This document shows positions 35,661 to 44,678 of a DNA stretch of 64,000 nt, piece after piece. The translations under genes and the position numbers were made by a program. The notes beneath the pieces are model-generated. The model had not been told where the DNA came from. It did not search any database and was given only the letters and a program-made list of their open reading frames with translations. The DNA comes from Leptospira abararensis (GTDB lineage Bacteria > Spirochaetota > Leptospiria > Leptospirales > Leptospiraceae): contig NZ_JAFFPR010000009.1 of NCBI RefSeq assembly GCF_016918735.1, forward strand, positions 62,001 to 126,000, read 5' to 3'. The first letter of the stretch is position 1, and every line of letters begins with the position of its first letter.

Positions 35661-36899
35661 TTATTTCATTTCCTTTAAGGCATGACTGATGGATTCAGCG
35701 GCCCATAAATTCCCTAATTTGGTTAGGTGGCCGTCTCCAGGAATGTAATAGTCTTGGATTCCTGCTTTTTTTGTTTGTCCATGATAAGTGAATTCACGAC
35801 CGCACATTTTGTCCGTATAAGGAAGGATATCGAGTGTTTTGACTCCTTTGGATTCCAGATAACGTTTGGCACGCATCGCATAGGTTCCGAGAAGATTAAA
35901 CTTCCCCAGTTGCCGACAATACACTTCTTCGATCTGCATGGGAAGGATGACGGGAACAAACTGATAACCTTTCTCTTTAGAAAGCCCAATCATTAAATCA
36001 TAAGCCCTAGTCGTGGTTTCAGGTAGCGGTTCTAAGGAACTTGGATCAATGGGAGTGTCCGAACAAACTACATTTAAATTTTGTAAAGGGCTAGGACAAA
36101 TAAATTCAGCAGTATCGTTGCATTTTTGTTTTTTTATGGGAAGAAAAAATGTTTCTCTTAAATAGATTAAAGGAGAGGTCGAAAGTTGTTCTGTATCAGC
36201 AGAAACTAAATATTTGGTTTGTGCTACCTTCACTTTTGTTTGTTCATAAGCAAGTTTCAGAGCTTGCAAAAGATAAGAAACCCTTGTGAGTTCAAATTGA
36301 AGCCGAAAGTTTTTTTTCCATACGGGATCATTTTCGTGGAGGGCATCGTTTTCATCATCGGGTAGAATGCCTTGGGCACGAAGTTCTTCTGGCATGGTAA
36401 AGTCATTGGGTGAGATAAAAAATAGAACAGTTTGTATATTGTCAATTTTTGTAGACATATCTTTCAGTCGTTTATAAGATCCGAGGGATCCGTAAGCATC
36501 CACACCCAAATTCAGACTTTGGTAAACCATTCCTTTGTCTTCTAGGCCACCAAGCCTGGAACAAAATGTATCTTCATCGGAAACACCAAATCCCATGACC
36601 AAACTATCTCCCAAACATAGCAGTTTGGGTTTTCCGGGAATTGGTTCTTCAAGGCCCCGAAGGCCGAGTGAATTGGTTGTGAACTGGCCCTGCCATAAGT
36701 CAGCGTAGTGGCGGACAAAGCGACTTTCATTAGGTTCTAAGCTCACCCCGTATTCAGGATGGTAGGCATGAAGGAGTTTGACATCGCGGTAGTAACGGAG
36801 TGCAGGTGGATTGGAAAGACGTAAAATCAATTCCAAAGACAGCAACGCGAACGGGAAAAATAGGACAATGGCTCCCCATCGTTTCCAGTTTTGAATCAT
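35661..36899 (-). CDS. SGNH hydrolase-like membrane-anchored protein
   Basis: A 412-residue protein with an N-terminal membrane helix (WGAIVLFFPFALLSLELIL) and an extracytoplasmic SGNH-type domain. Block I is LCLGDSLVMGFGVSDEDTF with the nucleophile Ser, block III FISPNDFT supplies Asn, and the C-terminal DGHLTKLGN has the Asp-His pair. With the MBOAT protein it probably completes O-acetylation of a surface polysaccharide or lipid, as AlgJ/AlgX or DltD do; the target is not known. Confidence 0.82.
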   Translation of the reverse strand: MIQNWKRWGAIVLFFPFALLSLELILRLSNPPALRYYRDVKLLHAYHPEYGVSLEPNESRFVRHYADLWQGQFTTNSLGLRGLEEPIPGKPKLLCLGDSLVMGFGVSDEDTFCSRLGGLEDKGMVYQSLNLGVDAYGSLGSYKRLKDMSTKIDNIQTVLFFISPNDFTMPEELRAQGILPDDENDALHENDPVWKKNFRLQFELTRVSYLLQALKLAYEQTKVKVAQTKYLVSADTEQLSTSPLIYLRETFFLPIKKQKCNDTAEFICPSPLQNLNVVCSDTPIDPSSLEPLPETTTRAYDLMIGLSKEKGYQFVPVILPMQIEEVYCRQLGKFNLLGTYAMRAKRYLESKGVKTLDILPYTDKMCGREFTYHGQTKKAGIQDYYIPGDGHLTKLGNLWAAESISHALKEMK

Positions 36900-36941
36900 A
36901 TCCCTCTAAACTTTAGAATTCAGGCTGGGAATCAAGCATTT

Positions 36942-37922
36942 CTAAGGCAAAATTAGAAAGGCCTTGGCGATGGCATCGGCAAAAAGTTCTGCGAGTGCTG
37001 GGCCTGGGTGACCATCATTTGGGATATAAACTTGTTTTTGTTCTTTAAACAATCCTTCTGTCCTTTGCCTTAGGTCGATCGTTTTCACACCCTGTTCTTG
37101 AAAGAATGTTTTTGCCAATGTATAATTGGGATCTTTGGTATCAGGGATTCCCTCTTTCGACATTCCCCAACTAAAGAGGACAGAGATTTTACCCTGCGGA
37201 AGAGAAGGGTCGGCGAAAAACTTTTTTAAATTGTTATATGTGATATGATTTTGGGGATAAAGGATGGGATCACCGTACGCAGTGTACGCATTGGTTGGGG
37301 GAGAGGGAAGAAGATTCCGGTAAAGATAGGAAATTCTTGCGAGTAAAAAATGGATCGGATAAAGATACCGTTTTAGGCCTGTTTTTTCTACTGTATCATC
37401 AATAAAGTCAGATGGATTCCAAATCCAATAGATTTGTTTTGGATGGTCTTCTTTTTTTGTAGAAGCCAATGTTTCTTTTAGAAGTTTCAATATCCCATTC
37501 GTTCCAATGGCATCCACTGCAATGACTCGGGTCTCTAAATTGTATTTGGATTTTAGATAGTAGGCTGGAGTTTCTTTTGATGGCAAACCGTATCCCATAG
37601 CCATGGAATCACCGATTAACCATAAATTGGCGGTCTCGGATTTCTCAGAGAGGATTCTTTCTCCCAAAACATTGGTTTGGATGTCCCAAGACTTTCCATC
37701 TTTACGGGTAAACTGATCCTTTACATTGGGGCAAAGGCGAATTTCCGAAAGTCCATACAAACAATGGATTTTTTTATACCGGATTTCTTCAGAATCAGTT
37801 TTTGATTGGATTCTTAAGACTACCTCTCCCAGAAAAAAAACTAGGAGAAGGGAAAGAACGATCGATACAAAAAGTTTATAGAATTTTTTCAATGAGGAGG
37901 TAAAAGAAGGAAAGATTTCCAA
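36942..37922 (-). CDS. SGNH hydrolase-like protein, second copy
   Basis: A protein of about 326 residues with a membrane helix near the start (LFVSIVLSLLLVFFLGEVVL) and a periplasmic SGNH-like domain: LWLIGDSMAMGYGLPSKETP with the Ser, an altered block III (WNPSDF, Asn displaced) and NDGHPGPA with the Asp-His pair. It is related in layout to its neighbour but diverged in sequence, so the two may serve different acceptors. It uses a TTG start at 37922 or a second TTG at 37892; both overlap the upstream membrane-protein gene. Confidence 0.78.
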   Translation of the reverse strand: MEIFPSFTSSLKKFYKLFVSIVLSLLLVFFLGEVVLRIQSKTDSEEIRYKKIHCLYGLSEIRLCPNVKDQFTRKDGKSWDIQTNVLGERILSEKSETANLWLIGDSMAMGYGLPSKETPAYYLKSKYNLETRVIAVDAIGTNGILKLLKETLASTKKEDHPKQIYWIWNPSDFIDDTVEKTGLKRYLYPIHFLLARISYLYRNLLPSPPTNAYTAYGDPILYPQNHITYNNLKKFFADPSLPQGKISVLFSWGMSKEGIPDTKDPNYTLAKTFFQEQGVKTIDLRQRTEGLFKEQKQVYIPNDGHPGPALAELFADAIAKAFLILP

Positions 37923-38556
37923 TGTAAAGAATCATTACTAAAAAACCAATCGCCATTTGGAAGATATAGACCGAATAAGAAAAACCTTGGTAGGCAAGGT
38001 AGGTGGTAATACCTAAAATCATTTCAGGAACTAACACATAGTAAGCGACTTTCCCCCACATTTTTACATCCTGGGCATACCATGATCCCAAAACCCACAT
38101 AGTGGCTTCCGATGTTCCAAAGATCACCAAAGCACAGATCCCTACCCAAAGGCAAGTTCCAACAATCGATACCGACATTTCTTCTAGTTTGATTCCTGTA
38201 TATACACAGATAAAAAGAGGAATGGCCCAAAGCCCTGCCATATAACCAGAAACAGTTCCGATCTTTAAAAAACCATCTTCAGGAAATACTAATATCTGTA
38301 AGACGGCAGAAAGAAACCAATCGGGAAATACCATAAGAATCGATAAAGGAACGAGAAATTTCCAAATGCGAAAAGGGGTGTGCCAGCGTAAGACCAAACA
38401 TAAGCCAGCAAAGCTGATATGGAATAAAAGGGTGAGTGAGGCCAGTTTGATTCCGGCTTGCGCTTGTCCCAAATAAAGAACAAGTCCAGAAACAATACTA
38501 AACACCGAAAAATACAAAGCCAATAGGAATTCTTCTGCTAGGAACTTAGGTTTCAT
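37876..38556 (-). CDS. Hypothetical membrane protein
   Basis: A protein of about 226 residues with seven or so hydrophobic segments (FLLALYFSVFSIVSGLVLYL, LASLTLLFHISFAGLCLVL, and others to the C-terminus). No family is recognised. It is the first gene of a four-gene minus-strand cluster with two SGNH proteins and an MBOAT transferase, so it may assist in acyl transfer or polymer export. An in-frame TTG at 38592 would lengthen it by 12 hydrophilic residues; the ATG at 38556 is preferred. Confidence 0.72.
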   Translation of the reverse strand: MKPKFLAEEFLLALYFSVFSIVSGLVLYLGQAQAGIKLASLTLLFHISFAGLCLVLRWHTPFRIWKFLVPLSILMVFPDWFLSAVLQILVFPEDGFLKIGTVSGYMAGLWAIPLFICVYTGIKLEEMSVSIVGTCLWVGICALVIFGTSEATMWVLGSWYAQDVKMWGKVAYYVLVPEMILGITTYLAYQGFSYSVYIFQMAIGFLVMILYIGNLSFFYLLIEKIL

Positions 38557-38650
38557 CGCTTCGAACTTTAACGATTCAGCATCAGGATGCAAGTCGAAAC
38601 TGAAAGAGAGTGGGTTTAAAAAATGAAAAGATGCGAGAGTCGAAGATACT

Positions 38651-38724
<74 letters not shown>

Positions 38725-38738
38725 AAGGTAAAACCACT

Positions 38739-40022
38739 TCACCAGAGCCGAGTCCATCGTAAAGTACGATTTCTGAACCGGTTCCTGATTGAAAAATCCT
38801 CGCTCATTCGATCGGCCAGGCGTTCGGGTTTGGTTGTATCAGGGATTAAGAGAACCAAATTGTCTTTTGCTCTGGAAAGGCCGACATAAAGAATCCTTCT
38901 TTCTTCGGCTTCGTTTGTATCTTCTATGTCCTCACTCCAACCGAGAACCAGGTCAAGAATGACGGTTTCAAATTCCAATCCTTTGGCACTGTGGATGGTC
39001 ATCACTTGAAAGGGAGGAACACCGCTTTCGATCCATTCCCTTTTCCTGAAATTGCTTCGAGTGAGGATGATTGATTTTGGATCTTTTGCAGACCACTCCT
39101 TCCAAATCTCCCAAGGTCTCGTTTCTACATCTTTGATTCGCTCCACTTGGAAGGTTCCTTTTTCTTTACGGAAGGTTTGGACTTGTTTTTCGATTTTGTC
39201 TTTGTTGTGTTTTAAGGGAAGTAGAGAAGACCGAATGATGGAATCCTTCGAACGATAGTTAGTGGAAAGAAAATATTTTACTACATTTGGAAAATGATTT
39301 GGGAAATCTAAAAATGGTTTGGGAGTGGCTCCGCGAAAGCCGTAAATTGCCTGCCAATCATCGCCCACAACCGTGATGGACCAAAAATTCATTTTTTTTA
39401 TGATCTGAAGTTGTACTTCATCTGTATCTTGGAACTCATCAATGATCAGTGCCTTCCATCTTTCTTTCACGGCATCTGCAGATTTTGTGTCCAAAAACTG
39501 GAGGAAGTTTGTGATTAAATCATCAAACTCGAAGTAATGATTTTTTTCTTTCCAATTTTGGAAAGCAGATTGGAAGGTTTCGTAATCTGCTAAAGAAAGT
39601 TCTCGGAAATGTTTTCCGTTATTTTTGAATAGGATAGGAAAGGGAATCCCACCAATCGCAAATTGGAGAGGAGAAAGAAATTCCTTTGTGATTTGCCATT
39701 TTTTCGAATCACTTAGGAGTTTGTAACGAGGCCAATCTTTGGAACTATCATAGTGTTTGAGGGCAAAAAAACAAAACGCATGAAAGGTGGAGATATGGTA
39801 TTTTGTGGAGAGATTTTTTTTATGGCACCGTTCTTTAAATTCCTTTGTGGCTTTTTTGGTAAAAGTGACAATGAGGGTATTCTCAGGTGGGATGGTTTTT
39901 TCTTTTTCCCTTTCTTCTAAAAGTCCAATCATCGTAGCAGTTTTTCCAGACCCAGCACCAGCAATCACTTGTTTGATGGGATGATTTGAAAGAATGATGG
40001 CCTTTTGTTCTTCACTCCACAT
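38739..40022 (-). CDS. Compact UvrD/Rep-type helicase
   Basis: A 427-residue superfamily 1A helicase. All core motifs are visible: Walker A VIAGAGSGKTATM, Ia FTKKATKEFKERC, Walker B IIDEFQDTDE, motif III VVGDDWQAIYGFRGA, motif IV LSTNYRSKDSI, motif V MTIHSAKGLEFETVIL and motif VI ILYVGLSRAKDNLV. UvrD and Rep are about 670-720 residues, so the inserted 1B and especially 2B subdomains are shortened here. It translocates 3'-5' by analogy. A tRNA gene follows at once. Confidence 0.88.
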   Translation of the reverse strand: MWSEEQKAIILSNHPIKQVIAGAGSGKTATMIGLLEEREKEKTIPPENTLIVTFTKKATKEFKERCHKKNLSTKYHISTFHAFCFFALKHYDSSKDWPRYKLLSDSKKWQITKEFLSPLQFAIGGIPFPILFKNNGKHFRELSLADYETFQSAFQNWKEKNHYFEFDDLITNFLQFLDTKSADAVKERWKALIIDEFQDTDEVQLQIIKKMNFWSITVVGDDWQAIYGFRGATPKPFLDFPNHFPNVVKYFLSTNYRSKDSIIRSSLLPLKHNKDKIEKQVQTFRKEKGTFQVERIKDVETRPWEIWKEWSAKDPKSIILTRSNFRKREWIESGVPPFQVMTIHSAKGLEFETVILDLVLGWSEDIEDTNEAEERRILYVGLSRAKDNLVLLIPDTTKPERLADRMSEDFSIRNRFRNRTLRWTRLW

Positions 40023-40068
40023 GGTAGGTGAGTGGGAGAAACATCGGTCTTGGTTCTATATTTTTAGA

Positions 40069-40728
40069 TTATTGTTTGAAGACAGCTGTATCTTCATCCT
40101 CTTCTTCTTTGAGGTCGTAGTATCCGTAAATAAAGTTGGAACTTGCCTTTACTTCCATTCCATAAAAATGCTCAGAGATCCGGCCTGATTTGGTGACTTC
40201 CAATTTGTATTCCTCTGCGAGGAATTTCATTTTGTCCATGGATATCTTTTCATTGATTTTGGGACCAAAACCAGATTCGGTTTTAGACCAATCGATAATA
40301 AACAATCGGCCTCCCGATTTCATAGACCGGATAAGGCCATCCATCGCCAAACCTGGGTTTGGAAAAGTGGAAAGAGTTAGGGACGCAAAAATAATTTCAG
40401 GAACAGGAACCCATTCCGGGAGGAGGGGATGGTCGGACTGATCCATATGGAAAGGCGTGAGTTGTTCGATTCCTTCCATAAGTTTTCTTCGTAAGATCAT
40501 ATCGATGATCTCTTGTTGGCATTCGGCGGCCCAAATCCAAACATGGGGAAACCACTTTCGAAATTCTTGGAAGTAGAATCCGAGCCCACTACCAAAGTCC
40601 ACTAGGTTATTTAAGCCCTTCCAATTGAAAAATGCATACACATCTTCAGGAGGACAAACCTCCCTCCTGTGGCTTGAAAGCAGGTATTCCTGGTAAGTTT
40701 GGGAACGGTAGTATTCCGTTTCGGACAT
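40069..40728 (-). CDS. SAM-dependent methyltransferase
   Basis: A 219-residue class I methyltransferase. Motif I is NLVDFGSGLGFYFQEF and the post-core strand GGRLFIIDWSKTE matches the methyltransferase_11/25 type. An acidic tail (LKEEEDEDTAVF) ends the protein. Substrate unknown. The ATG at 40728 is preferred over an in-frame start at 40764. It is divergent from the FN3/TPR protein, with 80 bases between them. Confidence 0.85.
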   Translation of the reverse strand: MSETEYYRSQTYQEYLLSSHRREVCPPEDVYAFFNWKGLNNLVDFGSGLGFYFQEFRKWFPHVWIWAAECQQEIIDMILRRKLMEGIEQLTPFHMDQSDHPLLPEWVPVPEIIFASLTLSTFPNPGLAMDGLIRSMKSGGRLFIIDWSKTESGFGPKINEKISMDKMKFLAEEYKLEVTKSGRISEHFYGMEVKASSNFIYGYYDLKEEEDEDTAVFKQ

Positions 40729-40808
40729 AATGACAATTCTCAGAGAAAAGCTAGGAAAGTACAAACGAAAAATTCAATTAGGGGACCTTTGCCACCGAAA
40801 ATCTAAGT

Positions 40809-42491
40809 ATGAAGTTCTCGATTCAACTCTGGACAGCTGTACTGCTACTCTCACTCGTTCCGGTTTCGGCAGACTCTGGATTTGAGGAAAGTCGTTATCC
40901 TACTATAGCCAAGGCAATTCACTCAAGCCTTCTTCCTGATAAAAAATCGATTCGTTTGGATTGGGATCCACCCAAACAAGAAGGTGAAATCATTGTGGCT
41001 AGGTCCACGGTAATGATTGACAGTCCAGAAAAACTATACATTGCGGATTCTCTTGGAAGATACAAAGCATCAGGGGCAAATGCAACCCGTGTTTTTTTTG
41101 ATTATAATCTAAAACCTGGTACTTATTATTACGCAATCGTTATGGTAACGGACGTTCGTCGTCGTGAAGTGAAACTCTTTTCGAATCAGAATTATACAGT
41201 GGTTCCCGTTCATATTTCCGAAGAAAATGGAACTCCAGTAGTGGGACAAAATCCTGACTTTCCAGCTTTTCCTGCCGATGCGGGAATCCAATCGATGGTA
41301 GGTGGGGTATCGGGAATTTCGGCGACGATTGAAAGGAAGTATTTACGCCTGAATTGGACACCACCAAACGGTGCCATTGCGGGGAGAACCTTATATACCG
41401 TGTATCGATCCAATTCACCTCTTACTAGTTTGCCTCTGATGCAAAAAGCAGAAAAACTGGCAGAACTCACTCATCCTGTGAATACTTTTTTAGATCAAGA
41501 TTTGGATAAATCCCAAACACTCTATTACGGGGTTTCTGTAAAACAAGTGGGCGGCGAAGAAACTTTGCCCTTGGAAGATAAAAAGTCCACCTTGCGAGTG
41601 TTTTATGTCAAACAAACAGAAAAAAATAACGCCGAAGTCATTGTAGAAGAATCCCCAAAAAAACCAAAACAAGAAGTGGCATCAAATGATACACGAACAG
41701 ATTTTGGTGGTGCCATGCATGTGAGAGGGCTTGGTTATGAACGAGTAGGAAAAGGAGCTGTGATTAGTTGGATCAGTCCAGAATCTGCTGACGAAACCAC
41801 TGTATATAGTTTGTATGCTTCGGTGAAACCATTAAACCAGGGAACTTCTTCCTTTGGCCAAGGATCTGTTGTGAAAGTAGCAACTGTCCTTCATCCTAAA
41901 ACTAATTTTTTTATCAAAGAATTAAAAGAAATCGACGAACTCTATTTTGGAGTAACAGCAAAATCTAATGGAATACCAGAAGATTATAATTTAAAAGAAA
42001 ATGTATCTTACTTTAAATATGATTTTTCAAAAGATATAGCTCCCCCAGAAGAACCTAATGAAGTGGCTGAGTCTCATCCAAAAAGGGAGCCAGAAAAATC
42101 CGAACTTTATAAAAATGAACATACCGTAACTCCCGCTGATACCCTTCCTCCAAGAGAGTCGGAACCAGTAAACGATTTTAAGGAAGAAACATCAGCTACG
42201 GTGAATTATGATTTGGGCCAAACAGATCTAAATCAAATCATAAAAGAAACTGTAATTAGAAAAAAATATGAAACAGCAGTGTATCGGTTGGAAGAATATT
42301 TGAAGAATGAATCAAACGCATATTTAAGAGGAAAGGCGATGTTTTTTCTTGGAGTGAGTGCTTTGAAAACTGGTGATACGAAAAAGGCTTTAAAGTGTTT
42401 TTTGAAAAGGGAAACTAAATCCTATTCACCATCTCGAGTGGAATTTTGGACGAATCAGACCTTGAGTCAGGCGGGTAGAGGGAATTTATGA
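40809..42491 (+). CDS. Secreted FN3-like/TPR protein
   Basis: A 560-residue exported protein with a clear signal peptide (LWTAVLLLSLVPVSA). Three fibronectin-III-like repeats follow, each with a W-(D/T/S)-P-P-type start (IRLDWDPPKQEGE, LRLNWTPPNGAIA, AVISWISPESADE) and a YY.AI/YYGV/YFGV strand. Then come a low-complexity Pro/Glu linker (about 415-475) and a TPR-like helical end (YETAVYRLEEYLKNESNAY..). It is probably periplasmic or surface-bound and may hold a complex together. It overlaps the following TPR gene by four bases. Confidence 0.8.
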   Translation: MKFSIQLWTAVLLLSLVPVSADSGFEESRYPTIAKAIHSSLLPDKKSIRLDWDPPKQEGEIIVARSTVMIDSPEKLYIADSLGRYKASGANATRVFFDYNLKPGTYYYAIVMVTDVRRREVKLFSNQNYTVVPVHISEENGTPVVGQNPDFPAFPADAGIQSMVGGVSGISATIERKYLRLNWTPPNGAIAGRTLYTVYRSNSPLTSLPLMQKAEKLAELTHPVNTFLDQDLDKSQTLYYGVSVKQVGGEETLPLEDKKSTLRVFYVKQTEKNNAEVIVEESPKKPKQEVASNDTRTDFGGAMHVRGLGYERVGKGAVISWISPESADETTVYSLYASVKPLNQGTSSFGQGSVVKVATVLHPKTNFFIKELKEIDELYFGVTAKSNGIPEDYNLKENVSYFKYDFSKDIAPPEEPNEVAESHPKREPEKSELYKNEHTVTPADTLPPRESEPVNDFKEETSATVNYDLGQTDLNQIIKETVIRKKYETAVYRLEEYLKNESNAYLRGKAMFFLGVSALKTGDTKKALKCFLKRETKSYSPSRVEFWTNQTLSQAGRGNL

Positions 42492-43657
42492 ATCGAATTA
42501 TTGTTACTTTAGCAGGTTTTTTATTTATCGTTGCAGGCCTTTCCACTGCATACTATCAAACTAATATTTCTGCAAGAGAAGACCAATCTCAAGTGATTTT
42601 GGAAAAAATTGCGGAAGGGGAAGAATACTTAAAACAATCTAACCCGCAAAGTAAAGAAAAGGCAATTGCCATCTTTTCTGAGTTAGCTGGGAAACGTGGT
42701 GCTGAAAAATTTGAATTTCAAATCAAATACAATCAAGCAAGAGCACTAGAAAAAAATTCTGATTTTTACCCAGCGCTCGATATTTACAAAGATCTAAAAA
42801 AGAATCCAAATGTAAAACCAGAAGAGAAAGAACGCTTGAGTTACTCTCTAGGGAATATACTTTTAAAAATCGGTAATGAGTCAGAAGGAAAAGCCCATTT
42901 AGAGTCTGTTTTGCAATCAAGTTCAGACAATAAATTAAGATCCAAATCCTTTCTTTCGCTTGGTGATTATTTTTATAGAACGGGAAATTTTGAATCCGCT
43001 CGTAAAAATTATACTTTGGCATTACAGGAAGATCCTAACAATACAGAATCTAGAATTGGTTGGGGTAGATCCTTACGTAAACTCGGAAAAGACTGGGCGT
43101 CCTTTGATGTATTTGACGAATACATTGAAACAGCAGACCAGTTAGCTGGTGCTGATGAAAAGGTAGTAGGGGAGTATAAAGACTCTGTTTTGAAAGATGC
43201 AAAAGAAAATTATACTAAAAAAAATTATACAAAAGCCATCGAACTGTTTCAAAAAGTAATCACTGTGAATCCCACTCCTAAAAAAGAAGAGGAAGCTTTG
43301 TATTACACTGCTTTGTCTTACGATGCTATGGGAAAACAAATTGAATCCCTCACTTACATCAATAAAGCTTTGAATAACAGCGATTATTCGCTCGACCAAG
43401 CGGCATTGTACAAAAAAGGCACCATTTATTTCAGGCAAGGTAAATTTGAAAAAGCTGCCGGTATATTTCAAACGATAGTAGATAAATACCCTAAAAACCA
43501 GATTACCGACAAGGCGATTGCATGGAAAAAAGAATCACTCGATCAGTTTACCGACCACAACGATCTTGATGGTTCAGATGTATCGTCTGATTCTCTTTCA
43601 ACTAAACCGGGTTCGATTTCTAACCGACCTGATTCGGGAAGTGATTTAGAGTTTTAG
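42488..43657 (+). CDS. TPR repeat protein, membrane-anchored
   Basis: A 389-residue protein with an N-terminal signal anchor (IIVTLAGFLFIVAGLSTAYY) and about seven TPR units (for example FLSLGDYFYRTGNFESARKN, AKENYTKKNYTKAIELFQKV). The tail from 355 on is Ser/Asp-rich. It is translated with the FN3/TPR protein by a four-base overlap and probably works with it outside the cytoplasm. Its stop shares TTAG with the stop of the convergent metalloenzyme gene. Confidence 0.85.
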   Translation: MNRIIVTLAGFLFIVAGLSTAYYQTNISAREDQSQVILEKIAEGEEYLKQSNPQSKEKAIAIFSELAGKRGAEKFEFQIKYNQARALEKNSDFYPALDIYKDLKKNPNVKPEEKERLSYSLGNILLKIGNESEGKAHLESVLQSSSDNKLRSKSFLSLGDYFYRTGNFESARKNYTLALQEDPNNTESRIGWGRSLRKLGKDWASFDVFDEYIETADQLAGADEKVVGEYKDSVLKDAKENYTKKNYTKAIELFQKVITVNPTPKKEEEALYYTALSYDAMGKQIESLTYINKALNNSDYSLDQAALYKKGTIYFRQGKFEKAAGIFQTIVDKYPKNQITDKAIAWKKESLDQFTDHNDLDGSDVSSDSLSTKPGSISNRPDSGSDLEF

Positions 43658-44628
43658 TCGGACTTAATTAGAAATTCATTCGTTTTTGTATTCAGGAGGG
43701 CTTCCTCCATTCCGAAAGTTTTATAAATTTCCGGAACAATGTCTGCAAGCGAATGTATATTTTCTGCGAAGCGGTCAGCATTCTTACCATAGAGGATGGT
43801 GGCCGCCGGGTTTTCCGTATGATTTTTTTGACTTAAGTCTTCCATGTTCCCATGATCACTCGAAACAATAAGTAGATCGTTTTCTGGATCAAGAGTTTCA
43901 AGGATCCCGCGAAAAAAATCTTCTAGATTTTTGATCACATATTCTGCCTTTTCCCAATCCATAGCATGTCCCACTTTATCAGTGAGAAAGTATTCATACA
44001 AAGCCAATTGGTAATGGGCAAATCGAGACATGGATTGTTTGCCAAGTAAGTAGGGATCTCGCCTTTCGAGGAGTGGATCCCCTTGTTTTAACATATCAAT
44101 TCCCAAGGTTCCCATAATTTCATGTGTGAGATCCATATACAGACCTCTTTCATTTCTTAGGTCATCGAAGTTCTTTAAAGGACGACCACTGGCTAACTGG
44201 ACTAAGGTGGAGGCTGAAACGAGTTTCGGTTTTTCTTCTACATGTTTTAGATATGGCGGAGAAAAACAATTTAGAAAATCACTCAAATGTCCGTTTTCGT
44301 TTAGGACCTTGATCATGGAATATTTGGCTATGATTTTGCGAAGGGTGATGGTCGGAAACCCACTCACGTGCCGCTCAAGCACTGTGGGACCAGGAATTCC
44401 CGTCCAAAGAGCTGTTTGGCCTGTGGCGGACTGGGGCAGGCCAGAAACGCCCATATGGGCATCTGTTTTGATATAATGTAATCTTGATGGCAAAACCGGT
44501 AGGTCTGCATCGGACTTCGGAATCCCTCCGACGGGTGCTAAAAATCCTTTGGCAAAACGACTGAATGGATTGGATTTTGGGTCGTAATTTGCGATTCCCA
44601 CACCGTCCAAAAATACATAAAAAATCAT
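43654..44628 (-). CDS. Alkaline-phosphatase/phosphoglycerate-mutase superfamily metalloenzyme
   Basis: A 324-residue metalloenzyme-domain protein. The first metal Asp is in FYVFLDGVGI, the nucleophile Ser in LPQSATGQTALWTG, and the metal ligands appear in KVGHAMDW and VSSDHGNMED, all as in cofactor-independent phosphoglycerate mutase. It is far shorter than that enzyme (about 510) and lacks its inserted phosphotransferase domain, so the substrate is unknown. No signal peptide is seen; it is probably cytoplasmic. Confidence 0.82.
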   Translation of the reverse strand: MIFYVFLDGVGIANYDPKSNPFSRFAKGFLAPVGGIPKSDADLPVLPSRLHYIKTDAHMGVSGLPQSATGQTALWTGIPGPTVLERHVSGFPTITLRKIIAKYSMIKVLNENGHLSDFLNCFSPPYLKHVEEKPKLVSASTLVQLASGRPLKNFDDLRNERGLYMDLTHEIMGTLGIDMLKQGDPLLERRDPYLLGKQSMSRFAHYQLALYEYFLTDKVGHAMDWEKAEYVIKNLEDFFRGILETLDPENDLLIVSSDHGNMEDLSQKNHTENPAATILYGKNADRFAENIHSLADIVPEIYKTFGMEEALLNTKTNEFLIKSD

Positions 44629-44678
44629 TCCTTTCCTTGGACTGATTGGTTTTTGCCAATGACAACCCGATAATTAGA

